A stretch of DNA of 64,000 nt from Methylovorus mays (GTDB taxonomy: Bacteria; Pseudomonadota; Gammaproteobacteria; Burkholderiales; Methylophilaceae): the NCBI RefSeq assembly GCF_020531915.1, contig NZ_JAJAVG010000008.1:62001-126000 (forward strand), written 5' to 3'. Position numbers and translations under genes: made by a program. Below, piece after piece: positions 1-9,008 of this stretch (position 1 is its first letter; every line of letters starts with the position of its first letter). The notes below the pieces were generated by a model that ran no database searches, had not been told where the DNA came from, and was given only the letters and a program-made list of their open reading frames with translations.

Positions 1-815
1 TTCCCGCAGGTGTAAAGCTGCTGGCCGACATTGCCTACGGCCCAGACAAGCTGCAAAAAATGGATGTGTATCTGCCACCCCAGCTCGCTCAGGTTGCCAT
101 GGCCCAAGCCCCGATCATTGTCATGGTGCACGGCGGCGCCTGGCGCATAGGCGACAAAACCCACAGCAAGGTCGTCACCAACAAAATAGCCCGCTGGGTG
201 CCCAAAGGCATCATCCTCGTCTCGCTCAACTACCGCATGCTGCCCGGCACTGCCCCCTTGGCACAGGCTGAGGATGTCGCCCTCGCCCTCTCGGTGATCC
301 AGCAAAAAGCGCCCGGCTGGAAAGGTGACTCAGGCCAGCTCATCCTGATGGGCCACTCCGCAGGTGCGCATCTGGTGAGCCTGCTTTCATCACAGCCGTC
401 CATCGCTACCGCCTTCGGTGCCAAGCCCTGGCTGGCGACCATCTCGCTGGATAGCGCCGCACTGGATGTCCCCACCATCATGCAGCGCCGTCACCCACGT
501 TTTTATGACCAGGCCTTTGGCAAGGACGCCAACTACTGGCGCGCCACCTCCCCGCTGCAGCAGCTCACCCAGCAGTCACTTCCCCTGCTCGCCGTATGCT
601 CCACCCAGCGTCGGGACAACCCTTGCGAACAGGCCTACAGCTACCAGCGGCGCGCCCAGGAACTCGGCGTGCGCGTTGATGTGCTGGAGCAGAATCTCAA
701 CCATGGGGAAATCAACGGTCAGCTAGGGCTGGAAAGCCCCTATACCAAGCAGGTGGAAAAATTCATATCCGAGCAATCCACAAGCCTGTCTGAAAAAATG
801 AGTAGCAAGCCTTAG
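1..815 (+). CDS. Alpha/beta hydrolase (esterase/lipase-like), 5' end outside window
   Basis: The reading frame is open from base 3 to the stop at 813-815, so the gene is cut by the left edge. The first in-window ATG (base 60) is probably internal, because the codons before it read AYGPDKLQK, the usual lead-in to the first core strand of this family. Counting from that ATG, HGGAW at residues 24-28 is the oxyanion-hole motif and GHSAG at 98-102 carries the nucleophile Ser100. A late NLNHGE probably supplies the catalytic His. These features fit the BD-FAE/carboxylesterase-like group of serine hydrolases. The substrate is unknown, and a signal peptide, if any, lies outside the window. About 150 bases separate it from panD, so it is probably not in that operon. 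Confidence 0.8.
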   Translation, partial: PAGVKLLADIAYGPDKLQKMDVYLPPQLAQVAMAQAPIIVMVHGGAWRIGDKTHSKVVTNKIARWVPKGIILVSLNYRMLPGTAPLAQAEDVALALSVIQQKAPGWKGDSGQLILMGHSAGAHLVSLLSSQPSIATAFGAKPWLATISLDSAALDVPTIMQRRHPRFYDQAFGKDANYWRATSPLQQLTQQSLPLLAVCSTQRRDNPCEQAYSYQRRAQELGVRVDVLEQNLNHGEINGQLGLESPYTKQVEKFISEQSTSLSEKMSSKP

Positions 816-903
816 CTCTCCTGCAAGGCACTACCAGCGCCATTCATCATGGCGCGACTGTCAGGATGACAACCGAGTTATCGGTCACCTGCTAAAAACT
901 TCG

Positions 904-932
904 TTTATTCAGCGTGTTGTTTACCTTATAAT
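904..932 (+). promoter_or_regulatory. Candidate sigma-70 promoter for the panD operon
   Basis: A perfect -10 hexamer TATAAT lies at 927-932. A weak -35 match, TTTATT, lies at 904-909 with 17 bases between them. The site is about 33 bases before the panD start and is the only convincing promoter-like element in the 816-964 gap. The -35 is poor, so this call rests on the -10 and its position. Confidence 0.45.
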
Positions 933-964
933 GATCGGCCGAATTGAACAAACCCAGACCAACC

Positions 965-1357
965 ATGCAAAGAACCATGCTCAAATCCAAATTGCACCGT
1001 GTGCGCGTGACGCATTCGGAGCTGGACTATGAGGGCTCCTGTGCGATTGACGAGGCATTGCTCGATGCCGCGGATATTCGCGAGTACCAGCAGATCGAGA
1101 TTTACAATATCAACAATGGCGAGCGTTTCACCACCTATGCCATTCGTGCCGAACGCAATTCCGGTGTTATTTCGGTCAACGGTGCTGCCGCACGCAAGGC
1201 AAGTCCTGGCGATTTGCTGATTATTGCGACCTATGCCACTTACAGCGAAGTTGAGCTGGAAAAATTCAAGCCCCAGCTGGTGTATGTTGATGCCCAAAAC
1301 CGCATCAAGGACCAGCGTCAGGCAATCCCCGTACAAGTATCTTCACAGGCCGCCTGA
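965..1357 (+). CDS. panD: Aspartate 1-decarboxylase (PanD proenzyme)
   Basis: Makes beta-alanine from L-aspartate in the cytoplasm for pantothenate and coenzyme A synthesis. The protein starts [20 protein letters not shown] and continues with YEGSCAID. In that motif the Gly-Ser bond is the self-cleavage site that generates the pyruvoyl cofactor. SVNGAAA and the C-terminal IPVQV are also typical of the family. The ATG at 965 is preferred over a TTG seven codons upstream because it matches the usual PanD N-terminus; the product is 130 residues, close to the family norm. The stop codon abuts the rsfS start, so it heads a panD-rsfS-rlmH-phr transcription unit. Confidence 0.95.
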   Translation: MQRTMLKSKLHRVRVTHSELDYEGSCAIDEALLDAADIREYQQIEIYNINNGERFTTYAIRAERNSGVISVNGAAARKASPGDLLIIATYATYSEVELEKFKPQLVYVDAQNRIKDQRQAIPVQVSSQAA

Positions 1358-1720
1358 ATGTTAGAACTCGAAGCAATGAAACTGGCCATCATCGACGCGC
1401 TGGAAGATATCAAAGCCTTTGATATCACCGTGATGGATGTGCGCAAGCTGACCTCCATGACCAATTACATGATCGTCGCCAGCGCCAATTCCACGCGCCA
1501 GGCCAAGGCGATCGCCGATAACGTGCGAGAAAAACTGCGCGAAAAAGGCGTGCCACTGCGTGGCACCGAAGGTGAAAAAGAAGGTGAATGGGTCCTGGTC
1601 GATCTGGACGATATCGTCGTTCACATCATGATCCCGACCGCCCGCGCCTATTACAATCTGGAACAACTCTGGGGCGAAACCGAAAGCCGTCGCTCCGCTT
1701 CCCAGGCAGCCAGCGCCTGA
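1358..1720 (+). CDS. rsfS: Ribosomal silencing factor RsfS
   Basis: RsfS (YbeB/Iojap family) binds ribosomal protein uL14 on the large subunit and blocks subunit joining when nutrients are limited. The 120-residue product has the family core, including DITVMDVRKLTSMTNYMIVA, an EGEKEGEWVLVDLDDIVVH stretch and YYNLEQLWG near the end. The ATG follows the panD stop with no gap, indicating translational coupling. The next gene is rlmH, a very common neighbour of rsfS across bacteria, which supports the call. The last ten residues are a Ser/Ala-rich tail. Confidence 0.95.
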   Translation: MLELEAMKLAIIDALEDIKAFDITVMDVRKLTSMTNYMIVASANSTRQAKAIADNVREKLREKGVPLRGTEGEKEGEWVLVDLDDIVVHIMIPTARAYYNLEQLWGETESRRSASQAASA

Positions 1721-1730
1721 GTTTCCTCCC

Positions 1731-2198
1731 TTGAAGCTGCGTATTCTCTCGGTCGGCCACAAGATGCCCGACTGGGTGGAAAGTGCCTGCAGTGAATATC
1801 TGAAGCGCATGCCGCGCGAAGCAAGCGTTGAGATCATCGAGATCAAGCCGGACAAGCGCGCCTCTGGCAAAAATGCTGAGGTGGTGCAGGAAGCAGAAGC
1901 CAAGCGCATTCTGGAAGCCGCAGGCAAGGATTATCTGATCGCCCTGGACGAGCGCGGGCAGGAAGTCACCACGGTGCAGCTGGCTGCCCGCATGGAAACC
2001 TGGCTGACCAGTGGACGGGATATTGCCTTGGTCATTGGCGGCGCCGACGGTTTGCATGCCAGCGTCAAATCCCGCGCCGACTGGTTGTGGGGCTTGTCCA
2101 AACTGACCCTGCCGCATGGCATGGTGCGCGTATTGCTGGCCGAGCAACTTTATCGCGCCTGGACAGTCATTCAGCATCATCCTTACCACCGCGAATAG
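1731..2198 (+). CDS. rlmH: 23S rRNA pseudouridine-1915 N3-methyltransferase RlmH
   Basis: SPOUT-class methyltransferase that modifies pseudouridine 1915 in helix 69 of 23S rRNA. The 155-residue product is of family length. It shows ALDERGQE in the middle, the SAM-binding knot loop VIGGADGL, and the conserved LLAEQLYRAW and C-terminal HPYHRE. The start is a TTG ten bases after the rsfS stop; no in-frame ATG would keep the conserved N-terminal MKLRILSVG. It lies between rsfS and phr on the same strand with short gaps, so it is probably co-transcribed. Confidence 0.95.
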   Translation: MKLRILSVGHKMPDWVESACSEYLKRMPREASVEIIEIKPDKRASGKNAEVVQEAEAKRILEAAGKDYLIALDERGQEVTTVQLAARMETWLTSGRDIALVIGGADGLHASVKSRADWLWGLSKLTLPHGMVRVLLAEQLYRAWTVIQHHPYHRE

Positions 2199-2213
2199 CG
2201 GGCATGCACTTTT

Positions 2214-3662
2214 ATGACACCCTCGTCCTCCGCCCTGGTCTGGTTCCGTCGCGACTTGCGCGACTTTGACCACGCCGCGCTCTATCACGCCCTCAAAGCG
2301 CATGCTCAAGTGTATTGTGCCTTTGTGTTTGATACCGACATTCTGGATACCCTGCCAGACCGCGCCGACCGCCGGGTTGAGTTTATCTGGGAAAGTGTGC
2401 GTGAACTGCAGCAGGCGCTGAGATCGCAAGGCGGTGATCTCATTGTGCTGCATGCTTCCGCCAGAAGCGCTATCCCGGCATTGGCGGTTAAACTCAAGCT
2501 CAGCGCCGTTTACAGCAATCGCGACTATGAGCCTGATGCCATCGCGCGGGATGCCGAGATAGCCGCCAAGCTAGCCAGCCACGATATCGCCTTTCATCAG
2601 TACAAGGATCAGGTGATTTTTGAGCAGGATGAAGTGCTGACACAGGCCGGCAAACCTTATGGCGTATTCACTCCCTACAAAAATGCTCACCTGAAAAAGC
2701 TCAATGCCTTTTATCTGCAAGCCTATCCGGTAGACCGCTATCGCCAGCATCTGGCCGTTTCTGAGAAAACGGAGATGCCGACCTTGGCATCCATGGGCTT
2801 TGCCCGCACCAATCTCGGCGAGATGAAATTGCCCACCGGCATGTCCGGCGGCCAACAGCTGTTTGCAGAATTTCAGGAGCGCATGGACCGTTACAAGGAC
2901 GCGCGCGATTTTCCTGCCGTCAAAGGCCCATCCTATCTTTCCGTGCATTTGCGCTTTGGCACGGTGTCTATCCGCCATCTGGCGGGCACCGCTTGGCAAC
3001 AACATAATGCGGGTGCAGAAACCTGGCTGAACGAACTGATCTGGCGCGATTTTTATTTCCAGGTATTACATCATCACCCGCAGGTAGCTGCTGGCCGCGC
3101 CTTCAAATCCGAGTTTGATGACCTTGCATTCCCACCAAACCAGCAGGCGCTTTTCGATGCCTGGTGCGCAGGCCGCACCGGTTATCCGCTAGTCGATGCG
3201 GCGATGCGCCAACTCAACCAGACCGGCTACATGCACAATCGCTTGCGCATGGTCGCTGCCAGCTTTCTGGTCAAGGATCTGCTGATCGACTGGCGCTGGG
3301 GCGAACGTTACTTTGCCGAACGGCTGATTGACTTTGATCTTGCCGCGAATAATGGCGGCTGGCAGTGGGCGGCCTCGACCGGCTGCGATGCGCAGCCCTG
3401 GTTCCGCATTTTCAATCCCGTCACGCAATCCGAAAAATTTGATGCACAGGGCAAATTCATCCGCAAATATGTACCGGAATTGGCAGCCTGTCATGATAAG
3501 GAAATTCACGCACCGTGGTTGATGCCGCCCTTGCGCCAGCAGAGTCTGGGCCTGATCATCGGCAAAGACTATCCCGCGCCTGTGGTAGAGCATAGCGTGC
3601 AGCGCGAAAAAGCGCTGGCCCTCTACAAAAATGCCTCCGCCACCCCGGCGCCTGAGCGTTAA
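2214..3662 (+). CDS. phr: Deoxyribodipyrimidine photolyase (CPD photolyase, class I)
   Basis: Light-driven flavoenzyme that splits cyclobutane pyrimidine dimers in DNA. The N-terminal antenna domain opens with LVWFRRDLRDFDHAAL. The C-terminal FAD domain contains NELIWRDFYFQ, GYMHNRLRM, NNGGWQWAASTGCDAQPWFR and FNPVTQSEKFD, which line the FAD and DNA pocket. The 482-residue length is typical. The ATG at 2214 lies 15 bases after the rlmH stop, so the gene is the last of the panD operon. Its TAA stop shares the bases TTAA with the stop of the convergent transporter gene. Cryptochrome function is less likely given the intact photolyase motifs. Confidence 0.93.
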   Translation: MTPSSSALVWFRRDLRDFDHAALYHALKAHAQVYCAFVFDTDILDTLPDRADRRVEFIWESVRELQQALRSQGGDLIVLHASARSAIPALAVKLKLSAVYSNRDYEPDAIARDAEIAAKLASHDIAFHQYKDQVIFEQDEVLTQAGKPYGVFTPYKNAHLKKLNAFYLQAYPVDRYRQHLAVSEKTEMPTLASMGFARTNLGEMKLPTGMSGGQQLFAEFQERMDRYKDARDFPAVKGPSYLSVHLRFGTVSIRHLAGTAWQQHNAGAETWLNELIWRDFYFQVLHHHPQVAAGRAFKSEFDDLAFPPNQQALFDAWCAGRTGYPLVDAAMRQLNQTGYMHNRLRMVAASFLVKDLLIDWRWGERYFAERLIDFDLAANNGGWQWAASTGCDAQPWFRIFNPVTQSEKFDAQGKFIRKYVPELAACHDKEIHAPWLMPPLRQQSLGLIIGKDYPAPVVEHSVQREKALALYKNASATPAPER

Positions 3663-5059
3663 TCGCCCAGCGAGCGCAAGGCCTTGCCACTGAGGAGATT
3701 GCGTTCGATACGCTCCAGCGATACGCCACGCGTTTCCGGCACCAGCAGCAGCGTCAGCAAAATAAACAGCAAATTGCATCCGGCGTAGACCCAGAAAGTA
3801 TGCGCACTGCCCAGCACATTCAGCATGGTCAGGAAAGTCGCACCAACCACCATGTTGGCAATCCAGTTGGTGAAGGTGGACACGGCAATACCAAAGTCAC
3901 GGCCGCGCAAGGGCTGTATCTCGGAACACAATACCCAGACCAGCGGCCCGGCAGACATGGCAAAGCCCGTGATAAAAATCAGCAGCATCGCCACCGCCGC
4001 CATCTGCTGCGCCTGGCTATCAATGCCAAGATGCATCAATAAGCCCAGCACACCGATGCCCAGGCCCATAGTCAGAAAGCCGACATAAAGCACCGGCTTA
4101 CGGCCCCAGCGGTCCACCAGCGCAATGGCAATAAAGGTGGCCAGCACATTGGTCAGCCCCACAATCACCGTGCCCCACATCTGGGCCACGGGGTCGTTAA
4201 AGCCGGCCAGGTCAAAAATGCGCGGCGCATAATACATGACCACATTCATGCCGGTCAGTTGCTGCATGATCTGCAACAGCATGCCGAGATACACGGCCCT
4301 GCGCACGTGCCGATTGGCAAAGAACAAGCCCCAGCCCTGCTGCTTTTGCGCAAGCTGTTGCTTGATTTCATCCAGCTCGTTTTCAACTTCGCTGTCATTC
4401 ACGCGCAACTGCTGCAAGACGCGGCGGGCATGGTCTTCCCGCCCGCGCAGCATGAGCCAGCGCGGACTGCGCGGCAGCAATAAAACCCCGAAAAAGAGCA
4501 TCACGGCCGGGATGGCAATAATACCCAGCATCCAGCGCCATGCGCCGCTGTAGCTGAAGAAGGTATTGGAAAGAAACGCCAGCAGAATGCCGAGCGTGAT
4601 CATCAGTTGATAAAGCGAGATCATGGATCCCCGCACCTTGCCGGGCGCGATTTCAGACAAATACAAAGGCGCGGTAAATGAGGCGATGCCCACCGCCAGC
4701 CCCAGCAACACGCGCGCCAATATCAGCGGAACGGGTCCCCAGGCGACCGCACACAGCAGCGAACCAGCGACGAACAGCAATGCGCCCAGCAACAGGGAGT
4801 ATTTGCGACCGAGTCGGTAAGATAACCAGCCCGCAGCCAGTGCGCCGAATGCGGCACCGAACATCATGGAACTGACGATCCATTCCTGCACCTGGTCGGG
4901 CACATCAAACTCGCGGGCAATGAATGGCAGCGCACCGGAAATCACCCCGATATCGAGTCCAAACAGCAAGCCCGCCAATGCACCCAGCAGGCCGGTCATG
5001 AACACCTTGCGCCTTACCTGCGTGGCATGATGGCGGGTAGCAGAGAGTATTTCGCTCAC
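3659..5059 (-). CDS. Sugar porter family MFS transporter (GalP/XylE-like)
   Basis: Inner-membrane proton-coupled sugar symporter with twelve predicted membrane segments in 466 residues. Family signatures are visible: GLDIGVISGALPFI in helix 1, YRLGRK between helices 2 and 3, LPRSPRWL after helix 6, QQLTGMNVVMYYAP in helix 7, DRWGRKP between helices 8 and 9, and VPETRGVSLE at the end. The start is GTG, preceded by CAGGAG at eight bases spacing on the minus strand. The substrate cannot be told from sequence; galactose, xylose or arabinose transporters are the closest in motif content. The gene converges on phr with overlapping stop codons. Confidence 0.9.
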   Translation of the reverse strand: MSEILSATRHHATQVRRKVFMTGLLGALAGLLFGLDIGVISGALPFIAREFDVPDQVQEWIVSSMMFGAAFGALAAGWLSYRLGRKYSLLLGALLFVAGSLLCAVAWGPVPLILARVLLGLAVGIASFTAPLYLSEIAPGKVRGSMISLYQLMITLGILLAFLSNTFFSYSGAWRWMLGIIAIPAVMLFFGVLLLPRSPRWLMLRGREDHARRVLQQLRVNDSEVENELDEIKQQLAQKQQGWGLFFANRHVRRAVYLGMLLQIMQQLTGMNVVMYYAPRIFDLAGFNDPVAQMWGTVIVGLTNVLATFIAIALVDRWGRKPVLYVGFLTMGLGIGVLGLLMHLGIDSQAQQMAAVAMLLIFITGFAMSAGPLVWVLCSEIQPLRGRDFGIAVSTFTNWIANMVVGATFLTMLNVLGSAHTFWVYAGCNLLFILLTLLLVPETRGVSLERIERNLLSGKALRSLGD

Positions 5060-5178
5060 ACAACAACTCCTGTGCCGGGTTGATGCCGCATGTTAGCATG
5101 GGCTGCGTCAAAAGCTTCTGAACAAAGCGCGCTTTCCATAGTCATTCAGACAACATTCGCCAACCTACAGGAGTCTTT

Positions 5179-5493
5179 ATGTCACACAATCAAGCCGCCA
5201 TTGAAGCCATTGCCGACCGTTTTACCGAACTGGTACAGCAAGCCTTTGATAACGCCTATGAAGTTAACGATACCGACACCACCTTCAGCGAGTTTGTTGA
5301 AGAGCTGTTCGAAAACATTGAACAGGTATTCTCTGAACACGTGGCTACCGAGGTGCTGCAATTTACCGATAAAGAGGTAGAAAGCTATAACGGCGGCAGC
5401 GGTCTTTACCTGGACGACATTCAACCCTTGCTGGATGATGATGAAGACGACGAAGAAATCGAAGACGATTACGACGACGAGACCGAGCACTAA
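5179..5493 (+). CDS. Small acidic protein of unknown function
   Basis: A 104-residue soluble protein whose C-terminal third is almost entirely Asp and Glu (DDDEDDEEIEDDYDDE). The N-terminal two thirds are predicted helical, with no signal peptide or membrane segment. A good ribosome binding site, CAGGAG, sits about six bases before the ATG. I do not recognise the family. The gene is monocistronic, with about 120 bases upstream, and converges on fbp with a 26-base gap. An acidic tail could suit a nucleic-acid mimic or a protein-binding role, but nothing shows this. Confidence 0.7.
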   Translation: MSHNQAAIEAIADRFTELVQQAFDNAYEVNDTDTTFSEFVEELFENIEQVFSEHVATEVLQFTDKEVESYNGGSGLYLDDIQPLLDDDEDDEEIEDDYDDETEH

Positions 5494-5519
5494 GCAACAG
5501 CTAGCCTCAACCAGCACCG

Positions 5520-6521
5520 TTACTCGGCGCTGAAATAGTCCTGCACCCGCTCAACCTCATGGCGCGAGCCCATCATCACTGACACGCGTTGGTGCAAAGC
5601 TTGCGGTACAAGTTCCAGCAGACGCTGACGGCCTGTGCTGGCCAGGCCACCAGCCTGCTCCACCAGCATCGCCATGGGGTTGGCCTCATAGAGCAACCGT
5701 AACCTGCCGCCCTGTGCGGCATTTTTATTATCCATGGGGTACATGAAAATGCCGCCGCGCAACAGAATGCGATGCACCTCGGCCACCATGGAAGCCACCC
5801 AGCGCATGTTGAAATCCACCCCGCGTGGCCCGCTGGCACCTTGCACGCACTCATCCACATAACGCTTGATGGCGGGCGGCCAATGACGCTGGTTGGACAT
5901 ATTGATGGCAAATTCACGGCTGTTCTCTGGTATCCGCATTTGCGGATGGGTCAGCATGAATTCGCCAGTCCCATGATCCAGCGTAAACCCGTCCACCCCA
6001 CTCCCCGTCGTGATGACCAGCATGGTGGAAGAACCATATAAAGCATAACCCGCGCATACCTGCTGCACGCCGGGCTGCAAAAAGTCCGCCAGTTGCGGCT
6101 GGACGACGCCTTCCGGGCAACGCAATACCGAAAAAATGGATCCCACCGAAATATTGACGTTGACATTGGACGAGCCATCCAGGGGATCAAACAGCAGCAG
6201 ATAACGCCCACGCTTACCCTCCTGCACCAGATATGGGTCGTCCATTTCTTCGGAGGCCATGCCCGCGAGCAAGCCACTGATCTGATTACTCTCCAGGAAA
6301 ATCGTGTTGGCAATGACATCCAGCGCCTTTTGTACTTCACCTTGTACATTCTGGCTGCCAAGGTCACCCATGGTACCTAGCAAAGCCCCTTGGTTTACCG
6401 CTTGCGCCACGCGCTTGCAGCTGGTCACAATATCGTTAAGTATCAGCGTCAGCTCGCCCGTCGCCCCGGCATGCTGTTGCTGGGCGCGGGTCAGGTAATG
6501 CTGTATGGTCATCAGGGACAT
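5520..6521 (-). CDS. fbp: Fructose-1,6-bisphosphatase, class I
   Basis: Removes the 1-phosphate of fructose 1,6-bisphosphate in gluconeogenesis; in ribulose-monophosphate or Calvin-type metabolism it also recycles sugar phosphates. The metal and phosphate site LFDPLDGSSNVNVN and the later GGIFMYP and EANPMAMLVEQAGG motifs are intact. The start MSLMTIQHYL is chosen because GAGGAG lies nine bases upstream and gives 333 residues, the usual length. An ATG twelve codons further upstream lacks a binding site. The gene is alone on this strand. The 235-base gap to mlaA must hold divergent promoters, but I see no clear hexamers in it. Confidence 0.95.
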   Translation of the reverse strand: MSLMTIQHYLTRAQQQHAGATGELTLILNDIVTSCKRVAQAVNQGALLGTMGDLGSQNVQGEVQKALDVIANTIFLESNQISGLLAGMASEEMDDPYLVQEGKRGRYLLLFDPLDGSSNVNVNISVGSIFSVLRCPEGVVQPQLADFLQPGVQQVCAGYALYGSSTMLVITTGSGVDGFTLDHGTGEFMLTHPQMRIPENSREFAINMSNQRHWPPAIKRYVDECVQGASGPRGVDFNMRWVASMVAEVHRILLRGGIFMYPMDNKNAAQGGRLRLLYEANPMAMLVEQAGGLASTGRQRLLELVPQALHQRVSVMMGSRHEVERVQDYFSAE

Positions 6522-6756
6522 GGGACAAGACTCCTCTGCAAGGTATGGTGAATGCACAGCGCGTAACAGGCAAAACGATCACGAGGATAGCAGTGACCAT
6601 TCTCGTCACCACTGTCAGATTTTCGCAACTGAATCTCTGGTGATGCACAGCAAAAAAGTGGACAATGCACAGGCCGTCGGTTAAAGTCCGATGTGGTTTC
6701 CGGCCTGGGCCGGTCGTCCAACGCAATAATATCAATCATACAGTTTGGAACAACGC

Positions 6757-7497
6757 ATGCGCACCAAATCATATGCCGTCATTGCCAGCCTCGTCTTGGC
6801 CTCCCTGTTATCAGGCTGTGCCTCGCAAGCGAACAAAGACCCGCTCGAAGGCCTCAATCGTGGCGTTTACAAATTCAATGACACTGCTGATAAAGCCGTC
6901 ATCAAGCCAATCGCAGGGGCATACAAGGCTGTGCTGCCATCCCCCGTACGTTCTGGCGTAAGCAACTTCTTCAACAATCTGGGCACGTTTGTGTCTGTGA
7001 TCAACAATTTGCTGCAATTCAAAATTGATAATGCGATGAGTGAAGCTGGCCGCTTCGTCATCAACAGCACATTCGGTGTCGCAGGCCTGATTGACGTGGC
7101 ATCCAAAGATGGCATTGAGCGTCACCCGGAAGACTTCGGTCAAACGCTGGGTTACTGGGGTGTAGGCAATGGTGCTTACCTGGTCCTGCCTTTCCTCGGC
7201 CCAAGCACACTGCGCGACACCGGCGGTCTGGTCGTTGACACACTGGCCTTTGATCCGATCAGCTATGTGGACAACCCCCGTACACGTAACCAGGCTCGCG
7301 TGCTTAACCTGATCGACAAGCGTTCACAATATCTGCCAGCGAGCGACTTGCTGGACGACGCAGCACTGGATCCGTATGCATTCATGCGTGATGCTTACCT
7401 GCAACGTCGCGCCAACCAGATCAACGATAACGTCAGTGTAGACAATGACGACGACGACGATCTGCCAGAGCCCAACGTCAATGGCGACAAGAAATAA
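6757..7497 (+). CDS. mlaA: MlaA/VacJ family outer-membrane lipoprotein
   Basis: MlaA is the outer-membrane part of the Mla system, which removes misplaced phospholipids from the outer leaflet. The protein begins with a lipoprotein signal ending in the lipobox LLSGC, so the mature protein starts at that Cys. The family core follows with DPLEGLNRGVYKFND, a VINNLLQ segment, GRFVINSTFG, a DFGQTLGYWGVG motif and LPFLGPSTLRDTGG. The C-terminus is a low-complexity acidic tail (DDDDDL). The ATG at 6757 is preferred over a TTG four codons upstream. No other mla genes are nearby, and a strong terminator follows. Confidence 0.93.
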   Translation: MRTKSYAVIASLVLASLLSGCASQANKDPLEGLNRGVYKFNDTADKAVIKPIAGAYKAVLPSPVRSGVSNFFNNLGTFVSVINNLLQFKIDNAMSEAGRFVINSTFGVAGLIDVASKDGIERHPEDFGQTLGYWGVGNGAYLVLPFLGPSTLRDTGGLVVDTLAFDPISYVDNPRTRNQARVLNLIDKRSQYLPASDLLDDAALDPYAFMRDAYLQRRANQINDNVSVDNDDDDDLPEPNVNGDKK

Positions 7498-7520
7498 GCC
7501 AGACCTGATCTGACCAAACA

Positions 7521-7545
7521 AAAAGCCCGGCATGCCGGGCTTTTT
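7521..7545. terminator. Rho-independent terminator after mlaA
   Basis: A perfect GC-rich hairpin (GCCCGGC ATGCCGGGC region) is flanked by AAAA on the left and TTTTT on the right. It is therefore able to end transcripts from both mlaA and the convergent pmbA. Confidence 0.9.
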
Positions 7546-7601
7546 GTTTATCTGAATCAGCCTATCAGGCTGGCTGCAGCCAGATAGCCTTCTCTGGATG
7601 A

Positions 7602-8969
7602 TCAGTCTCCTGCCACCGTCATCTGCTCAATCAGGATGGACCCGACCTGCTTGGAGCCCTGTATCAGCACGTCACTGCCAATGGCCACAATCTGCATGAA
7701 CATATCGCGCAGGTTGCCAGCAATGGTGATTTCTTCTACCGGATGCACAATCACCCCATTCTCTACCCAGAAACCGGCAGCGCCACGCGAGTAATCTCCG
7801 GTCACCATATTGATGCCGTGCCCCAGCAACTCAGTCACCAGCAAGCCGGTGCCCATTTGCCGTAGCAAGCCATTCAGATCTTCGGCAGGCTTGCCTTGCT
7901 GGCTCACCAGCAGATTATGGTTGCCGCCGGCATTGCCTGTGGTTTGCATGCCCAGCTTGCGCGCGGAATAACTGGAGAGAACATAGCCTTGCAATACACC
8001 GTTTTCAACCAGCATTCTTGGCGTTGTGGCAACGCCTTCGTTATCAAACGGGGCGCTGGCCAGCGCGCCGGGAATATGCGGCTGCTCGCTGATATTCACA
8101 ATGGATGACATCACTGGCTTGCCGAGGGAGTCGAGCAGGAAGGATGACTTGCGATACAGACTGCCGCCAGAAATGGCGCTGACCAGATGGGAAATCAAGC
8201 CGGACGCCAGCGAGGCATCAAACAGCACGGGCACCTGCGCGGTCTTGATCCGACGGCAGCCCAGGCGACGCACGGTCCGCTCACCGGCCAGTTGCCCGAT
8301 GTTTTTCGGGCTATCGAGCCAATCTGCACTGCGGGCCGTGCTGTACCAGTAATCACGCTGCATGGCATCGGCCTCCTCTGCGATCACCGAGCAACTGATG
8401 CTGTGCCGTGAACTCAGGTAGCCGCCAGAAAAGCCATGGCTATTGGCATAGGAAAACAGGCCTTCATAGGTAGAGACAGAGGCCCCTTCCGAATTGGTAA
8501 TGCGCTTATCCACTGCACGCGCTGCATCTTCACATTCGGTAGCCAAACGCACGGCATCATCCACCGAAATCGTCCAGGGATGATGCAGGTCCAGATCCGG
8601 CACATTGCGCGCCATCAAGGCGGCATCGGCCAGACCACAAAACTCGTCTTTAGCGGTGTAACGGGCGATATTGCAAGCTGCGGCTACCGTGTCCTGCAAA
8701 GCTTGCGGATTCAGGTCCGAGGTGCTGGCATGGCCTTTTTGCTGGCCAAAATACACCGTGACCGACATGCCTTTATCGCGGTTGTACTCAATGGTTTCTG
8801 TCTCGCCCATGCGCACGGACACATTCTGCCCGACACCAAAACTGACCTCCGCCTCAGCGGCACTGGCGCCCGCGGTCTTGGCCAGTGCCAATACGCGCGC
8901 GCTCATCTCGCGCAGGTCATCCAGCGTATGACTGAATCCGGTGGTTGGGGCAACGTGGGTTACGCTCAC
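7602..8969 (-). CDS. pmbA: TldE/PmbA family metalloprotease subunit
   Basis: PmbA (TldE) pairs with TldD to form a cytoplasmic protease that trims peptides such as microcin B17 precursor and CcdA. The 455-residue length fits, and conserved stretches include EYNRDKGMSVTVYFG, a TPRMLVENGVLQGYVLSSYSAR region (read around residues 320-345), GTGLLVTELLGHGIN and TGDYSRGAAGFWVENG. As expected for the TldE half, there is no HExxxH zinc motif; that is carried by TldD, which is not in this window. The start is GTG with a weak ribosome site. It is divergent from darP with a 39-base gap, an arrangement also seen in E. coli (yjgA/pmbA). Confidence 0.92.
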   Translation of the reverse strand: MSVTHVAPTTGFSHTLDDLREMSARVLALAKTAGASAAEAEVSFGVGQNVSVRMGETETIEYNRDKGMSVTVYFGQQKGHASTSDLNPQALQDTVAAACNIARYTAKDEFCGLADAALMARNVPDLDLHHPWTISVDDAVRLATECEDAARAVDKRITNSEGASVSTYEGLFSYANSHGFSGGYLSSRHSISCSVIAEEADAMQRDYWYSTARSADWLDSPKNIGQLAGERTVRRLGCRRIKTAQVPVLFDASLASGLISHLVSAISGGSLYRKSSFLLDSLGKPVMSSIVNISEQPHIPGALASAPFDNEGVATTPRMLVENGVLQGYVLSSYSARKLGMQTTGNAGGNHNLLVSQQGKPAEDLNGLLRQMGTGLLVTELLGHGINMVTGDYSRGAAGFWVENGVIVHPVEEITIAGNLRDMFMQIVAIGSDVLIQGSKQVGSILIEQMTVAGD

Positions 8970-9008
8970 ATTAAGTCTCTTGGGGAAAAACTGCTATCAT
9001 ACCCCAGC